From Ophthalmolycus amberensis (taxonomy: Eukaryota > Chordata > Actinopteri > Perciformes > Zoarcidae), in assembly GCA_024529925.1 (NCBI GenBank), contig JAFEUB010001789.1, positions 157,001 through 221,000 on the forward strand: DNA of 64,000 bases, given 5' to 3'. Shown in pieces: positions 31,546-45,143 of this stretch; the stretch's first letter is position 1, and the number at the start of each line of letters is the position of its first letter. A program made the translations under genes and the position numbers. The notes under the pieces are model-generated. The model was not told the DNA's origin. It worked only from the letters and a program-made list of their open reading frames with translations, and ran no database searches.

Positions 31546-32329
31546 TCTGTCTGTATCTCTAGATAGATTTTAATGGATAGCGTCACTCAGTGCATTAAAA
31601 TCCAGGAGCAAGAAACAAATATATAGGAAAATTAAATCTCCTTTTTTTCAGGATTTAGTTTTAGCTTTAACTGTGATTTTTGTATGCAAGAGCAGCAATA
31701 TTGCAGGTCATTTTTGTCAAGGGTCCAAGACATCAAGTCTTGTGTTCCTTCCTATGATTCAATAAGTGTTAAGGAAATAAGATTTTTTTAAACAGATGAT
31801 TCTAGAGTAGAGGAATAGAGCTGAAACAAATGGTTTCAGTAACAGATAAAGTCCCTGCACACAAATTTCTCTTTTTAGAAGGTAGGAATATAATATTGTG
31901 GCTTTTTTGGGTGACACGACATCACACCTGAATGAACTGAATTTAAAGCTGCAGGTCAATTCAGTTCATCTTTCTAAAATGAAGTACTTTATTTTAAGAT
32001 GCACAATCTTTAAAAGCTTTCTGTCATGTATTTTAGTTTTTTTAAATTACGTGTTTTCAGGAATTCATGTTTTTAGTTCTTCTGAATGGCCAAACTGGAA
32101 GACATAAAGCCAGCAGTCATAGTGAGTTCATAAACAAAGGACAACAGAGCTAGCTGGCTCAATAATGGAACTCACGATCTCCTCATATAACTTCTACAGG
32201 TCACAAACTGTTATTTAAAAAACGATTAAAGGCTCACCTAAGGCCCCTGGCCATATGACTAGAACGTCATCGCCTTTGAAGACTCCTAATCCTTCTTTGA
32301 AGAAGTTATTAATGCAATGACCAACGTGT

Positions 32330-32550
32330 AATGTATATGGTCTGAACTGGTACTATACATCCTAGTTTCTGACTGTACTTTGTACCTGACTGTACTATTT
32401 GAACTGTTCTGACTGTACTGTTTTAACTGTATGTTTTACGTCATGTATTGTATGTATTATGTTTTGTCTTTTTTCTGTGGACCCCAGGAAGATTAGTGGT
32501 AGCCAAGGCGTCAGCTAATGGGAATCTATTTAATAAACAATAAACGCAAC
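32330..32550 (+). mobile_element. LINE 3' UTR remnant
   Basis: Repeated CTGACTGTACT-type words are followed by GTGGACCCCAGGAAGA, TAGTGGTAGCCAAGG, GTCAGCTAATGGG and a terminal AATAAACAATAAA. This matches the pattern of a common teleost non-LTR retrotransposon 3' end. It is a different tail type from the one about 800 bp to the left. Confidence 0.6.
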
Positions 32551-32554
32551 ACAT

Positions 32555-35500
32555 TTTTAGACAGCCTCTCCTAGAAAGCATTCGGAATGTTGCACGTGGT
32601 TGTTCACATAAAAAGTGACATAGGCCTACATAGTTTTGTAAAGAAGTCTAAAAGAGAGCTAAAGATATGAGTTCAAACCCTCCATGAGCTACCACTCATG
32701 TCTGTGTGTGAGCGTGAAGCTAAAAGCTAAGTCATTATCTTATCTTTTTTTTTTGGCATTTCTGTTTTTTTCTCAGGTGTTTCTCGTTCGACGTCAGTGA
32801 CGTGCCGGCTGGCACCAGAAGCATGGTTAGTAAACAGGGAAAATGTTACTGTGGTTACTTCTTTTTTAATATTTGTTCCATATTCAGTCTCTCTTTCAAA
32901 CTCTTAAACCAGAGTTGGTGATCGTTGGAACGGTGGAAATACTTACAAAGACTTGCTTATGTATCATTTGACATTGCTTAATAAGTTTTAGCTTCAGAGC
33001 TGTTTCGTTCTTTTATGAGAGATAATGATCATTGTGTATGAGATAGCATTGTGCTAAAGTGTTAGCCTGAAGCATCTAAGGGATCTCTTTGTTGTCTGTA
33101 ATTTATTACATGAGCCTTTGGTACGATGGCTCCCAAAAACGTGTTGAAGTTTTTGTAAATGCTTTATTTTTGGTGTGTCAATAGGTTTTGAGTGTGTGCG
33201 TGTGTGTGTCTGCGTATATGCGTGTGTGTGAAGCAAGCAATTGAGGTGGCTGCAATCCCACCTGTGTCTTAGCACAACAAGATGCAATAACATTAACACT
33301 GCTGTCCCCTCCCCAAAACACAGGTATGTTAATATATTTATCAGGCTAAAAACACACACAGTTGTGATTTCATGACTTTTGGAGACATTACATCGATTTA
33401 CATCCATTTCCTGGAGACTTACCCTAACCCTAACCATTACTGCTACCAGCCTAATCCTAACCGTACCCTAAATTTAGACCAAAAGCTAAAGCTGTTATGG
33501 GGTATGCATTTGTCCTCAAAAGAAGGTGAGTCCCCACAATGTGACTCTGTCATCAGTCCCCACAAGATGGGTAAAACACACTCTAACCCCAACACACACA
33601 CATCTAAACCTATTTTAACCTCAGCTCGGTCTGAACCCTCAAAAAGGCCTGTGAAGAAGTGAGGACCTGCCAAAATGTCCTCACTAGACACACAGTCTAA
33701 AACTCTACAAGTCCTCACAAAGATAGATGTACAAGTTCACACACACACACACAGACTCAGGTATGACACATATATAGAGGCTGGCCACGACATAGCGCCG
33801 GCTGGCAATAGCACAGCTCTTATCTACTTTATGACTTCCACTTGGCCTCCTTTATTTGTGTACTTTGACTTTCGCTGTAAAGCTCCGTCTGACCCGCAGT
33901 AGCACCACAAAGTGTCAAAGGTCAAATCTGGAATTTATTTCACCACATAAATTTCATGTAAACACACTCAAGCTGCGGTCGCTGGAGGAGTCTGACCCAA
34001 CAGATAAAAGTCAACAGAGTGTGCAGCTTCTCTTCGTGATGATGCAGCGTCCCAGTGGCTGGTTAGGCTAAAGCAGGTGTCACGTAACCATGTTGGAATC
34101 CGGGCCAGGACCTTTGTAGCTTGTGATTGCTTTCTCTCCCATCAGCACTTCATGTCTCTCGTCATAATAAAAAATAACTATCCTGCAGAAGCAAAAACAA
34201 TAATCTTGTCGGATTTCTCAAAGGCTTCAATACATTTACCACCACTCTGGACACAAGTTAGTTATGCAAAACTAAATAGCTTCAAACCAATATATTATAT
34301 AATTTGACTGAATCTATAAATCCACCAAAACCAATACTGAGAAACTTTTGTTGTCAAAGAGACATCTGCTTATTGCAAATCTTTCCTGTAACATCAATGT
34401 AATGATGTAATGATGTTATGTAATGATGACTAATGCGTACATCAAACCCTCCAAATGCCAGGATTTTAAAAAGGGAGACACTTAAATGGAAACGTGAAAG
34501 AAAAGGTCCAAAACGTATCCTGACATTTCTCTGAACTAAAGTCATAACTGATAGATCAGAGGTATTCACGAGGTCCATTTCGAGAGAATTTCCTCACGCA
34601 AAGGTCCGGAACATCACAATAACATCTAACTTGCGTGATGATTTAGGACCATATGTATTGAAGTAGCCGAACAGTTGTATTAACGTCTGTATGTAGTCGA
34701 CAACTGACTGTCAAATCAAATATAGAAAGTGCAATTGAATAATATCTATATTTATTGTCAGTTTTCAAATTGAACTGGATGAATTATAATTAATAATCAA
34801 ATACATGAATTTAAATACATTTAAATATGGACTGGATTAACTACTTAAGAGTAAACATAAGTTCTTTCCAAAAATGTTGAACTATTCCTGGCTGTTGCAG
34901 GACAATCACCAACTGAAGCAAAGGTAAACTTAAGACAAAGATGGTAGATTACAACAAATACAACGTCACAGATCATTTGTTGTATGAGTCTTATCCAACC
35001 TGTATAAAAATGCCAAACACGACTGCTACAACAGAATCAAATAGCTCAACTTGAGATCCCCCCCCTGGACCAGACCCTCCGTCCCTCTCACATCTTTATC
35101 TGGTGACATCAGTGATATGGCGGGTCCCTCCCGGTGCCTCCAGGTCCAGATAGCATTGATAGCCTGCTGCATACTGATGTTAATGCTAATGGAGAATACC
35201 AGGGCTGGTTGGTGCCTGACAGCTGATAACAGATTGGGGAGGAGGACGGGGTGATGTTGGGGTTGAATGATCATCATTGGGGCGATGTGAGGTTAGGAGG
35301 GTGCGTGAGTGGAGGGAAAGTGAGGTGGAATAAAGGTCAGGAGGAATGTGTGAGGTGTGGCCGGTCGCTCATTAGTCCACTTCCCAGCAGGGACACATTA
35401 TGGTAAACATCAGGTCCCATTTAAATTTAAATTTCAGACTGTTTAACGAATGCTCCTCTCCAAGATGTCAACAATAGTGCATCTTAATTTGAAGGCACAT

Positions 35501-36625
35501 GTGTTTATACTGTTTTTACAGGAAATCGCTTCAGGAAAAAATATGGAGGTCAGAATTTGAGGCGTGTTTTAGCCTCTGGCCGTTTCCCCATCCCTCCATT
35601 ATCAGGCCAATCACTGCAGAGCTTGTGCATGGCTGCGTCATAGATTCTGTTGAGTTAAATGAAAAGGAATCAAAGCACATTTATTGCAAACAACCAATTT
35701 ATTGTCTGAGCTTTAGGTCAAACTGATTTCTATCAGAGCATCAGGTCTGTTAGACCAAAGGCTCAGGCAATAAACCGAGTGTTTACAATGGAGATAAATG
35801 TGCAAATGCTTTGTTTTCTTTTTCATTCACACAATTATTTAGTCTCCAGCAGCCTCTTGACTTTTTTGAGTGTGGTGGCTTTGGCAATTGCAAATCAGAC
35901 CAAACATCAACAAGCATTTCACAGATGTGATGACTATTAAGTCTCTTTGTAACGCGTTGTTCCACCCCTGATGCTTCCACAACAAAAATACATTGAAACA
36001 CGTGCAGGTGAACAACACGGTGAAGGAAAAAGGTCAACTATGAAGCTAAAGTCATACAGTATGCGTACAGTATTTGTACAGTATTCGTGGCGTCCTGTGA
36101 CTGCAGGTCGGTAACATTGTCTGCTCATCCCGAACCTTAAAGGCCATCGACTCCCACGCTGGCTGGGTTGCTAAAGCTCCCATTGTTGTGTGTTTGTGTT
36201 AATCATTACCTGCGATGTTCGCAACACAATGGGACAAGCTGGGAGTACGGGCTTTGTGATGCAAGGGAGCGCTGCTGCCAAAACACTGAGCTGAAAGAGG
36301 GACAGAGCCGACAGTCGGGTGGAGGGAGGGAGACAGAAAGGAACAGCGAGGGAAGGGAGGAAGGGTCCCGGAGCAGGAGACCAGCTGACAGGTGGTCCTG
36401 TCAGTACAAACGCATGCTGTGAAGCCAAACTTTGTTCAAACCCACATAACTTTTCTTTGAGTTGTAGCAGAGATCCCAAACTTTCTAAAAAATACCAAAT
36501 ATGTCAAGATGAAGTTTGTGGAAATTTGTATGAAATTGCGCAAAAAGACATTCATTGACTTCCTGTATTAGCACCGGACGTTGGCATTGGATGTAAATCG
36601 ATTCAATATGGATATAATTCCAATA
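32555..36625. other. gene-free upstream flank, first part
   Basis: One copy of the GTGAGGAC repeat, ATGTAATG short repeats near 34395, and low-repeat DNA at 35040-35300. No exon recognised. Confidence 0.55.
33375..33750. repeat. GTGAGGAC / ACCCTAACC interspersed repeat, copy 1
   Basis: It contains GGAGACATTACATCGATTTA, CATCCATTTCCTGGAGACTT, ACCCTAACCCTAACCATTAC, TTATGGGG, GTGAGTCCCCACAATGTG and GTGAGGACCTGCCAAAATGT, ending at a CA array. The same order occurs at 46755-47415. Confidence 0.7.
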
Positions 36626-36627
36626 CA

Positions 36628-37052
36628 CAGTGGTAGAAAGTAACCAAGTACCTTTACTCAAGTACTACTTAAGTACATTTAACAGGTACATGTACTTTAG
36701 TTGACTGTTTCCATGTTATGCTACGTTATACTTCTCCTCAACTACATTTATCTGACAGCTTCAGTCACTTTGCTGATTAAGATTATTTGAAAATATAAAT
36801 CAACTGGTAAATTAGGTCAAACTGTTAATAATTAAGCTATGGAGAATAAAGTCATTCAAATGAGTTCCACCTCTACCAGCTGCAACATTAAAGTGATTCA
36901 TCACTAATTATAATTCAGTAATATCATATAATTCTGAAATGTGCCATTCTGCATCATGACTACTTTTACTGTAAGTGAAAATAATATTTTCACAGTGTGG
37001 TATTCACGCGTATCCTGAAGTAAATGATCAGAATACTTCTTCCACCGCTGAC
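36628..37052. repeat. teleost ACTTAAGTAC-type interspersed repeat, second near-full copy
   Basis: It begins GTGGTAGAAAGTAACCAAGT, ACCTTTACTCAAGTAC and ends GAATACTTCTTCCACCGCTG. The terminal halves match the 6715-7135 copy, while the middle differs and contains a TTCCACCTCTACCAGCTGCA stretch. Confidence 0.75.
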
Positions 37053-37367
37053 TGTATTGATGTAATTTTTTGTCACGAAACTCTTATTTGAAGATCAGTA
37101 GGACATGAAGTTACGCCCACACACACACACACACACACATGCACACGGTCACCTACACACACCCAGCTGTTTACATGAAGATGGATATCAATGACAGCCA
37201 CTGTTTTCCCTCGCCTCTTCTCCCTTTCTTTTTTGGTTCCCTCATCACATCCAGCAGGGGAGTCCCTGTTCCGCCCTCACACACACAGAAGGCTGAACCC
37301 TCCCTGAACCCTGCTGCTTTAATTAATCTCACTGACTTTGTTAATTATTTGTTTGGCTGGCTGACTG

Positions 37368-37422
<55 letters not shown>
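37368..37422. repeat. TG microsatellite
   Basis: About 55 bases of uninterrupted TG. Confidence 0.95.
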
Positions 37423-37424
<2 letters not shown>

Positions 37425-37794
37425 CATGTCCCTCTTTGAAGTATTTGGGACGTATGCCACGGCTGAAACAACCCCGGCACTCATGATAACCTCGAGCAGA
37501 AGACGACGAGGATTCCCTCTTTTTCTTCTCTGTGACGTCGCTTGTTTATTGTTTTATCTGTGGAGAGAGAGAGAAATGTGAAGTAATGTTTCATTATGCT
37601 TCCTGGATCATCAACATATAATTAACAGAAGATAGGGGATGCTGTGCTTTCATTGTCTCTCTTTTAGTATTTAGAGAGCATCTATTTGCTGGCAAGAAAA
37701 CCCAAGACTTGTCCTCGTATATTACATTTGTGATGACACAAGAACATCCAGTTGTCAGCCACACTAGTGCCAAGGCTCACAGGATTGCAGTTAA

Positions 37795-37945
37795 TGCCGC
37801 CATGAGATTAACATTTTTGGTTTGGAGTAAAATATCTCAAGAACTATTCATTGTTTCGAAATTTTGTACATATTTTCATGGTTTCCAGAGGATGAAGCCT
37901 GCTGACTTCGGGGATTCTTTGATTTTTCCTCGAGCACTTTTTCCT
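37795..37945 (+). repeat. teleost repeat with CATGGTTTCCAGAGGATGAA block
   Basis: It contains GCCGCCATGAGATTAACATT, AATATCTCAAGAACTATTCA, ATTTTCATGGTTTCCAGAGG, ATGAAGCCTGCTGACTTCGG and TTTTTCCTCGAGCA. This matches a widespread fish intronic repeat. A related, more decayed copy is at 59070-59310. Confidence 0.65.
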
Positions 37946-38647
37946 AATGCGGTCATTACACTTTGCATTATTTTTCGTAGGTGTAGCTACGAATGCTGGA
38001 TGAGACCAGCCTGAGAGGTTCCACTCGCTGAGTGCTTTTCTGTGTTTTAATTTTAGGGAACAGAAGACATAAAGAAGTGTAAGTGAAATATGTGTTCATG
38101 TTAAGTAAAAGCATATTTTGATGCAGTTTATTCACAGCTGGCTGGCAACAGAGGGATCGCTGCTGTCCAAACACACTGTGTGATATACCCAGGATGTTCA
38201 TGCCGACACGTGTTTGGTTAACCTCAATGCTGCAGGGGCTTGAGCCAACGCAGACTCCCGGCTGCAGTATTCTGGAGGATATCCGGTAACCTGTTTCATA
38301 TGGGGGGGGGTATTATTCATGATTACAGTTCAATAAACAGAAAGAGAGGATGGAAAGTGATCTGTGGTCTGACTCTCTTGTCTCCTCTCCACTTGCTTCC
38401 TGTCTTTTCTTCCCTCCTCTTCGGATAGGTCTTCTTAGAGATCTTTCTGATATCAGCTAAAAACTGTTTGACAGTAACATGTTTTTCTTGTCTTTTTGTA
38501 GAACTTGAAGAACATCTCCTGAAATGTGTTTTGCTTACAGAAAGAAATTAAAATGAGTCGACGTTGACTTTGTAATGCTCGGTTCTGTGCGTTTGTCCCG
38601 TCCATTGTCCTCCGTACATTGACTTCCGTGGACTATGATTAGAAAAG

Positions 38648-38765
38648 TATCCATCAAAAACAAATGTAATCTGGGGGAAAATACAGTTCCCTTAAAAATG
38701 TAATTGATAACGCAGGTTCTTTATATGGGAACGTAATTATTAGGAGACCAGGCTGTTCTCTCTTA
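38648..38765. repeat. GGGAACGTAATT interspersed repeat, copy 1
   Basis: It contains ATCAAAAACAAATGTAATCT, GGGGGAAAATACAGTTCCC, ATATGGGAACGTAATTATTA and GGAGACCAGGCTG. It shares this word order with 51635-51760 and 54855-54985. Confidence 0.65.
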
Positions 38766-41700
38766 CCAAAAGCCTGAGATAACTTACGTATTTTATGTGA
38801 CAGTCTTGTCTCTTGTGATAGTATTTGGAGGAAAAAAAAGGTCTGAAGATCTTTCATGACCGCCCCCCCACCTGGTGCTCCCATAATTGAAAAACAACCC
38901 AGAATGGAGAATATAACATGATAACGAGCCCTCTAGAGTGGCCCAATTTGCAAGTGTCCTCCGTGGTGCTTTTCGTGATAAAGTACCATATAGGCTGCCC
39001 TAGAAAACCCTCTGCAGGCTAGTATTACAGCTGGTGACCTTTTTATTTGCCCCTCAGACAACCACTGATCACAGCTGTATTCCTACTCTCTCTGCCTCTG
39101 TTCTTCTCAGCAAACACGATAGGTGACTGTGGTGGAACATTTCTAGGTTAATCGGGAGGAGAGAGTTTATGTTCTCAAATTAATAATGAAGTCTTCAGAA
39201 GATTCAAAGTTGTCTTTTTCCGTTTATTCTCTTGCGCAAGAGGGAAGAAAGCACAGCAACTACGTATTCAGTAGACTGCATGAAACCTTCTTCGACGAAA
39301 TGCAATATTCAACATCATTTATGCATGCAAAGGTTCACGCCTTTACAACTTCAGATAATGCGTCACAAAGGAAGTAAAAGTATTTCAGACAAAGGATGTC
39401 TGTTAGTCAAGGCCTCTCTGTGTCTCCGTCTCACCAAGAAAGACTAGTGTACAAGATAACAGGTAACAAGACACCTGGATATAAAACGAATTCAAATCTT
39501 CTACTGAAACTACTGTTTTGTGTTTGCACTTTTAGTACTTACATTCTTTAAAACTTCACATGATACTATGACATATTTTCCCATTCCATGACCAACCAGG
39601 TGTGCCCCCTTACATGTGCACTCATACTGCTCATGGAGTCAAAAGTTTGGCTCCTCTGTACATTTTCACACTGTAAAATGAGCCGAGAAACAGATTTCTC
39701 CTCCGTTCTGGTATTAAATGTTTAGCAGGAGGTGATTTCAGTGTGACGACTGTGTGAAAACAATGAGAATTTATTCAGGTGAACCTGCATCACCACATTT
39801 GCAGCCTTAGAACACAGTTGGAAAATTTGCATTAAATAAACAGAGTCAAACTCATTCAATTAAAAACAAACCTGTATATTTGACAAGTTGACATTCTATT
39901 TATTGTTATCGCCCAACAAGCACAAACTCCTCTCATTGCTGTGAATGGCTGGAGCCTCCATCTGGACCCACCAGGTCTCCTCTCTCTGAAAGCCCTCAGG
40001 TCTTCGCTCCTCCGCCCTGCAGCCTGCTGCTGCTGTGAACACATCAAAGGTCTCGAGCGCCCGGTGTCACAGTAGCTTTTGCTAATGGGTCCGCCCTCTC
40101 CATTGGGGCAGGATGCAAGACACCTCCTCCCTTCACATTCAGAGCCACGTACTCCAGCTCTCAAATGAATGAACCTCGCACACCATGTAGTCTAAGTCTG
40201 CATTGACTTAAAGCCTCAACATATAAGTTCTTGATATTCAGTAGTTTATCTCTAATATTATCTACAACGTGTCTAAAATATGTGATACACAAGTATACTG
40301 AATTCTAAAAATAGCATTTGCAAAATAAACACTTAGTATTTTCCTCGAATCAGTTTCCAACCACTTTAAATTAAAAAATAAGTATTTTTGTCTGATAAAA
40401 ACACACAAATAATGAGCCTTAGACATCCTACCAGTGTCTGAATCATTAACTGTGTATATAGATGGACATGTGTCCTCAATTCCTGCCGCAGTGAAGCCAA
40501 AATATCCTGGACACGGATGCTGCCACCTTGTGCTTTTGACGTCATTTGGACCCAGAGCGTGCGCAGCAGCATTCAGTGGAGCTGCAGCATCAACATTACT
40601 GCCCGTACATCCGCCCAAACCGATGGCGAGACGAGCACAGCCGCAGCTTGTTAGCGTGAGATCATGACACCTCACCTTCTTTTTCTAAATTAAAACCCCA
40701 AAAAGAATATGTGAACATACATCAGTGTGATAATAACAACCTAAAATGACAGAAACCAACTTTGGAAAAAAAGTATTTCATGTGTACATGGCCCACAGAA
40801 ACAAAATGGCAAACTTGAATGTTTGAGGCCGTTTTCATGTTTTTCTCTCTACACGAGCATAGCTGCTTTGTTATGTGCGTTTTTCTCACCTGGTTGGTCA
40901 GTGTTATGAATAGATAATCATGTGATTGAGGCTTTCGGGGAGGAAAGGGGGATGGTAGAATGTAGAAGGGGGGATTGTGGTGGTGGATAGAGGTAAAGGG
41001 GCCTAAGGGTGACGGCTGGGTTAAGAGGTGGCTAAGCAGGGGAGGAAGGAAGGGTTTTGGATGGAGAGGCTGAGGGGGAGAAAAAAGGGGAGCTGGAGGC
41101 CTTCCCACCCCCTCACCCAATGCAACATCAGCCACCATCCATTACTCCTTCTTTACCTCTCACTCAGTTTGCTGTTTTTTTCATTTATCAAGACGAAGAG
41201 CCCATCTCCCATGAACACCACTTGTTTCTTCTTCTCCCGGTATCACTGCAGCTCCAAAAGCGAGTCGATCTCCATGGACCTCCAATGTTAAGATGCCCAA
41301 ATTTACAGCCCATATAAACATTGTACAGCCTGGTAAAGTGTTGTAACGGTGTTGGTCTCTATAGCTAATATCCCAATCCATACATAGAACATGGGCATTA
41401 AGATAATCAGTATGCACATTGTTGAATGACATTAACCCTATCTCAAAAGTGATTGCCGTGTTGTTGGTCTCCATGACTCCAGAGGGAAATATTTGACTCT
41501 TTGGCAGTTAAATGATCCACTAAATGTTCACCAGCTAGTCTCCAACTGTGTCTGTCTGCTGAGTGCGGCTTAACAGGCTTAATAGTGACTTGTTGCTGCT
41601 TTTTGGAGCTAAACAATGAGTGTATGTGTCAGAAAATTATGCTACGAAATAAAATCATGCTGCCTATCATTTGCGTTCCGTGTGTCAGTATACTCGTGAC

Positions 41701-42722
41701 AATAACAACATTTCGAAAAAATATTTTGATGTGTGAATTAATTGCACACAAAAAGTAAGTGAGTAAAAGCCCCAAACTAAAATGCTGCTAGAGCAGATTA
41801 TTACCGTTTGGGAAAACAGTAATATTTTAATAACACTGAATAAACCAGTTATCTTAGGTTTGTTTGATGATGATTCTACCCATGGTCTTCACACAATGAT
41901 TTTTAGTGTTTAGTTTTAAAGTTAATAGTAAAATTGTACCTGATTAAAACACGTGTTCATTGTGGGCCTCAAAGCTCAAATTCTACTCGTAATATTGCAA
42001 CTCAACTCGTCATTGCCTTCCATCCCCATGTACCTATGCTTTTTACTCCTCCTTCCCCTCCTCCTCCCCCTTAATAAGGAGGCCTCCTCTCCAGTGTAGA
42101 TCTCTCCCAGTAATCCCTAGGATCAGGCCACCCGCCCCCCCCTTCATCCCAGTCCTCCTCTGCTTATTAGATCAGGCCCTCTGTCAAAAAGCAGGGATCT
42201 GGGGTCTCATTGTTTGGCCCCTGATTAAGAGCTTCTCACACCGGAGGATCAGGGAGTGAAGGAGAAGGGAGCCGAGGGTAAGGAGGAGAGGATCTTTTCT
42301 TTCTTTTTGTCCAGGGGGGTCTTATGGGCCACATTGTTGCAGGGCTCAGAGAAGGCTTCTTTTAAAGGTAGGCTGGATTTGGGGGAACAATTGGATGTTA
42401 GACGATGAGGGATTTAAACCTTAAGCTCATACTTTTAGGACCTGTGGCCGTCCGTTTGTCCACTACTTGGTGTTGTCCCAGTCTATCTTTTGATGGGAAG
42501 TGACATTGAAGGCAACATCTCAATATAAAGGGATTGATCACATCAAAACGATCAAATTGCAGACAGGAATGTTGTCAGGAAAGATGGCCAGTTAATGCTC
42601 CCTCGTATTCATCATTCTTACCTCTCTTTCTTTTCATCACTCTTGGTATCTTTCCAATAAATGTTAGTCATGTTTGAATAAATAAAGTGCAGCAGAAAAA
42701 CACAACTATTCCCACGAACTTC

Positions 42723-42825
42723 CCAGAAGAATCACACAGCTTTGATTTTACTTAATATGGAGTTCCACAAGGTTTCGTATTGGGCCCAACACTTTTCCTT
42801 TTAGATTTTAGAAAAAAGAATAATC
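42723..42825 (+). pseudogene. reverse transcriptase fragment of a LINE (broken)
   Basis: Plus-strand frame from 42756 reads YGVPQGFVLGPTLFLLDF, the reverse-transcriptase motif usually seen as GVPQGSVLGPLLF in non-LTR elements. A stop lies directly before the motif and the frame fails soon after, so the copy is dead. The flanks at 42830-42960 may be further decayed element. Confidence 0.7.
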
Positions 42826-44424
42826 AAGTTTGTTGAAAGCATTGGCAGACTGTTAAGCATCAGAGCAAAGATTTTTGTCTTTATTTTCTATGTGATAAAT
42901 TATCTATTGATTTTATTGATCTTCTCCTGAAATATACATTTAGGTGATATACTACAGATTTAAAACAAATAAGTAAACAATGGCTTCTGGTTTAAAATGG
43001 AACACAAACACTCCTTGGTAAAAGTCTGGTGTTTTTAGATCACCCGCCCCCTCCGACCTCATCCGTACATGGATTTTGACGCTCTTTATACTACGTCACC
43101 TGTCCTGGATTTCGTGTGAATAGGTTGGATGAGATTTATACATATTCTAGTGCATTACTTTTCACAGGTATAGCTGCTAACACTATGAGAACCACCTGGT
43201 TTATGCTTATGCTCACTCACAACTATGATCAATTTAGTTAGAGTCTCCAGTAAACTTCACCATGTCTTTTTTATTCTCCAAATATTTTTTTAAATGTGTG
43301 AATACATTCACCAGTGATTTAAAGTATTCATTATTGAAGCATCACATGATGATGAACACACACACACCCACACACACACACAGACAGAGTCAGTATCCTC
43401 TCAACTTTTCATCAATACCAACTTTTGATCATATCGTTAGTTCACAAATGGATTTATCTATATATAATTTCTCTATTTTTTGATATCCTGTCAACTTTCA
43501 TTGGTTTCACATTGTACATAGTTTTTTCTAGGGTGTAACATGACCGTAGTTCCTTTCACCAATGTGCTTGGATTTCCAGTCAGTTGATATACTTTTCTTT
43601 GGTGCAGTCAATATTAATAGTATTAATTTATTTCCATCGTTATTAAACTCTTTGAGCATTTCTATGTCTCCCACACATGTTATACGTGGTACAAAAAACA
43701 AAGTGGTGCTTTTTCTTTTCTTTTTAGCCGTTTGAAATAAGAGCAGGCCAGGAATCTCAACAGTTATTAAATTAACAACCAGACAGTCCCTGTGTAAAGC
43801 TATAGCAGTTAATATTATAATTTTGTGTTTATTTGCCAGTGCAACAGGCCTTTGCTTGTCAAAAAACATCTCGTTTTGATGTAGAAACAGAAGCAAAACC
43901 CGCGACCCTGGGCCTCGACTCATATTCTAATTAGCCCTGATTGTAAAGAAAGACGTTAGTTTGAAGGGACAGTGATGTAGCATTCCGGAGGGATTGAGAT
44001 GCCACATGGGAAAAGCAAACCGAGGTGTTAATCTCAACAGACAGACTCCCCTCCCTTCATGTCCCATCATCCTCCAGGGGGATAGTTTTAATCCCAAAGT
44101 CTCTTCGGCATCAGCCCATTCATTCCCTGACATGAAGCAGGCTCTCTTCACCATCACCGGACACACAAAGGGTTAATTAAAGCTGGTCAAGCTGGAATGT
44201 GAGTGTGGTCTATCGTGGTTGTTGATTGGTCAGGCATCAAGAATATGTGTGGGAAGGCCCATGTGCTTCAGATGAATGCATGAATGTGATCACTGAAATT
44301 CAGGAGTTGTTGTCAATCAACTTGATTTGGCTGGAATGTCACACAATGTGTGTCGGCTACATGCTGGTAATCAGATGACAGCCTGCAGAGGTGAATGCAA
44401 CTAACACTTAAGTGATGTGATAAA

Positions 44425-44815
44425 GAAGTATTCAGATCTCTCAAAGTAAAAGGAGCAATACCGATTGAAGTAAAAGTTCTGCATTTCAAACCTTAAGTAA
44501 CTGTGCTGAAAGCAAAAGTGCTTATAGTGCAGTCAAATGTCCCCTGTCAGTGTTTTATTAATATATATGATGTTTCGAGATTATTATTACTGCTGTAGAT
44601 GTTTTAGGTTGTGCTTATTTTAACTCCTTTATATACTGTTGATTAGTTTAATCTACAGCAATGCATCATGTTCTATTGGATCATATTTTATTTGTAGGAA
44701 GGGGATTAAAAACTGTAACTAAAGCTATCAAACAAAGGTGGTGGTGTCTTTTACTCTGAGGTATAGACTAGAAGTATAAAGTAGCATAAAACGGAAACAC
44801 TTAAGTTTAGACAAA
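44425..44815. repeat. teleost ACTTAAGTAC-type interspersed repeat, third copy
   Basis: It runs from AAGAAGTATTCAGATCTC through CCTGTCAGTGTTTTATTA, ATCTACAGCAATGCATCATG and TATAAAGTAGCATAAAACGG, to ACACTTAAGTTTAG. It is in the opposite orientation to the 6715-7135 copy. Confidence 0.7.
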
Positions 44816-44954
44816 CAAGTCAAATGTTTTCTCAGAGTGAAAATTCTCCACCTTTAATGGGTGTCCAATCAGTGTTTCCCTTCATTCCACTGCTGCAATT
44901 AAAACTGGTCAATCTAAAACTATCTTCAACTGCATTTTAATGACTATACTCTCT

Positions 44955-44955
<1 letters not shown>

Positions 44956-44988
<33 letters not shown>

Positions 44989-45076
44989 ATTGTCAGCAGG
45001 TGTGTCTCGCACAAAAAGCCTGCTTACACACACACAGAGACACAATGGTCCAGCATTATACCTCACACTAAAAGCC

Positions 45077-45123
<47 letters not shown>

Positions 45124-45143
45124 GTGTGTCCGTGTGTCCATAC
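44956..45143. repeat. paired TG arrays with CCGTG units
   Basis: TG arrays at about 44956-44986 and 45078-45120 flank a short CA run at about 45028-45038. The second array passes into TCCGTGTG repeats. Confidence 0.9.

Larger units (their letters stand above)
37423..42720. other. gene-free upstream flank, second part
   Basis: Two repeat-family copies (37795, 38648) and otherwise single-copy-looking DNA, including a C/T-rich, low-repeat block at 42040-42300. No supported gene. Confidence 0.55.

Noticed and set aside
33420..33475. ACCCTAACCCTAACC as an interstitial telomere
   Set aside because: Only two perfect units, within the dispersed GTGAGGAC repeat family; not a telomeric array.
40262..40675. 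137-codon open frame on the minus strand with a CpG-containing start
   Set aside because: No recognised family, an overlapping frame on the other strand is also open, and no splice or promoter evidence.
43528..43923. 131-codon open frame on the minus strand
   Set aside because: Varied composition, but no recognisable domain, splice context or homologue; could be decayed transposon. Not supported as a gene.
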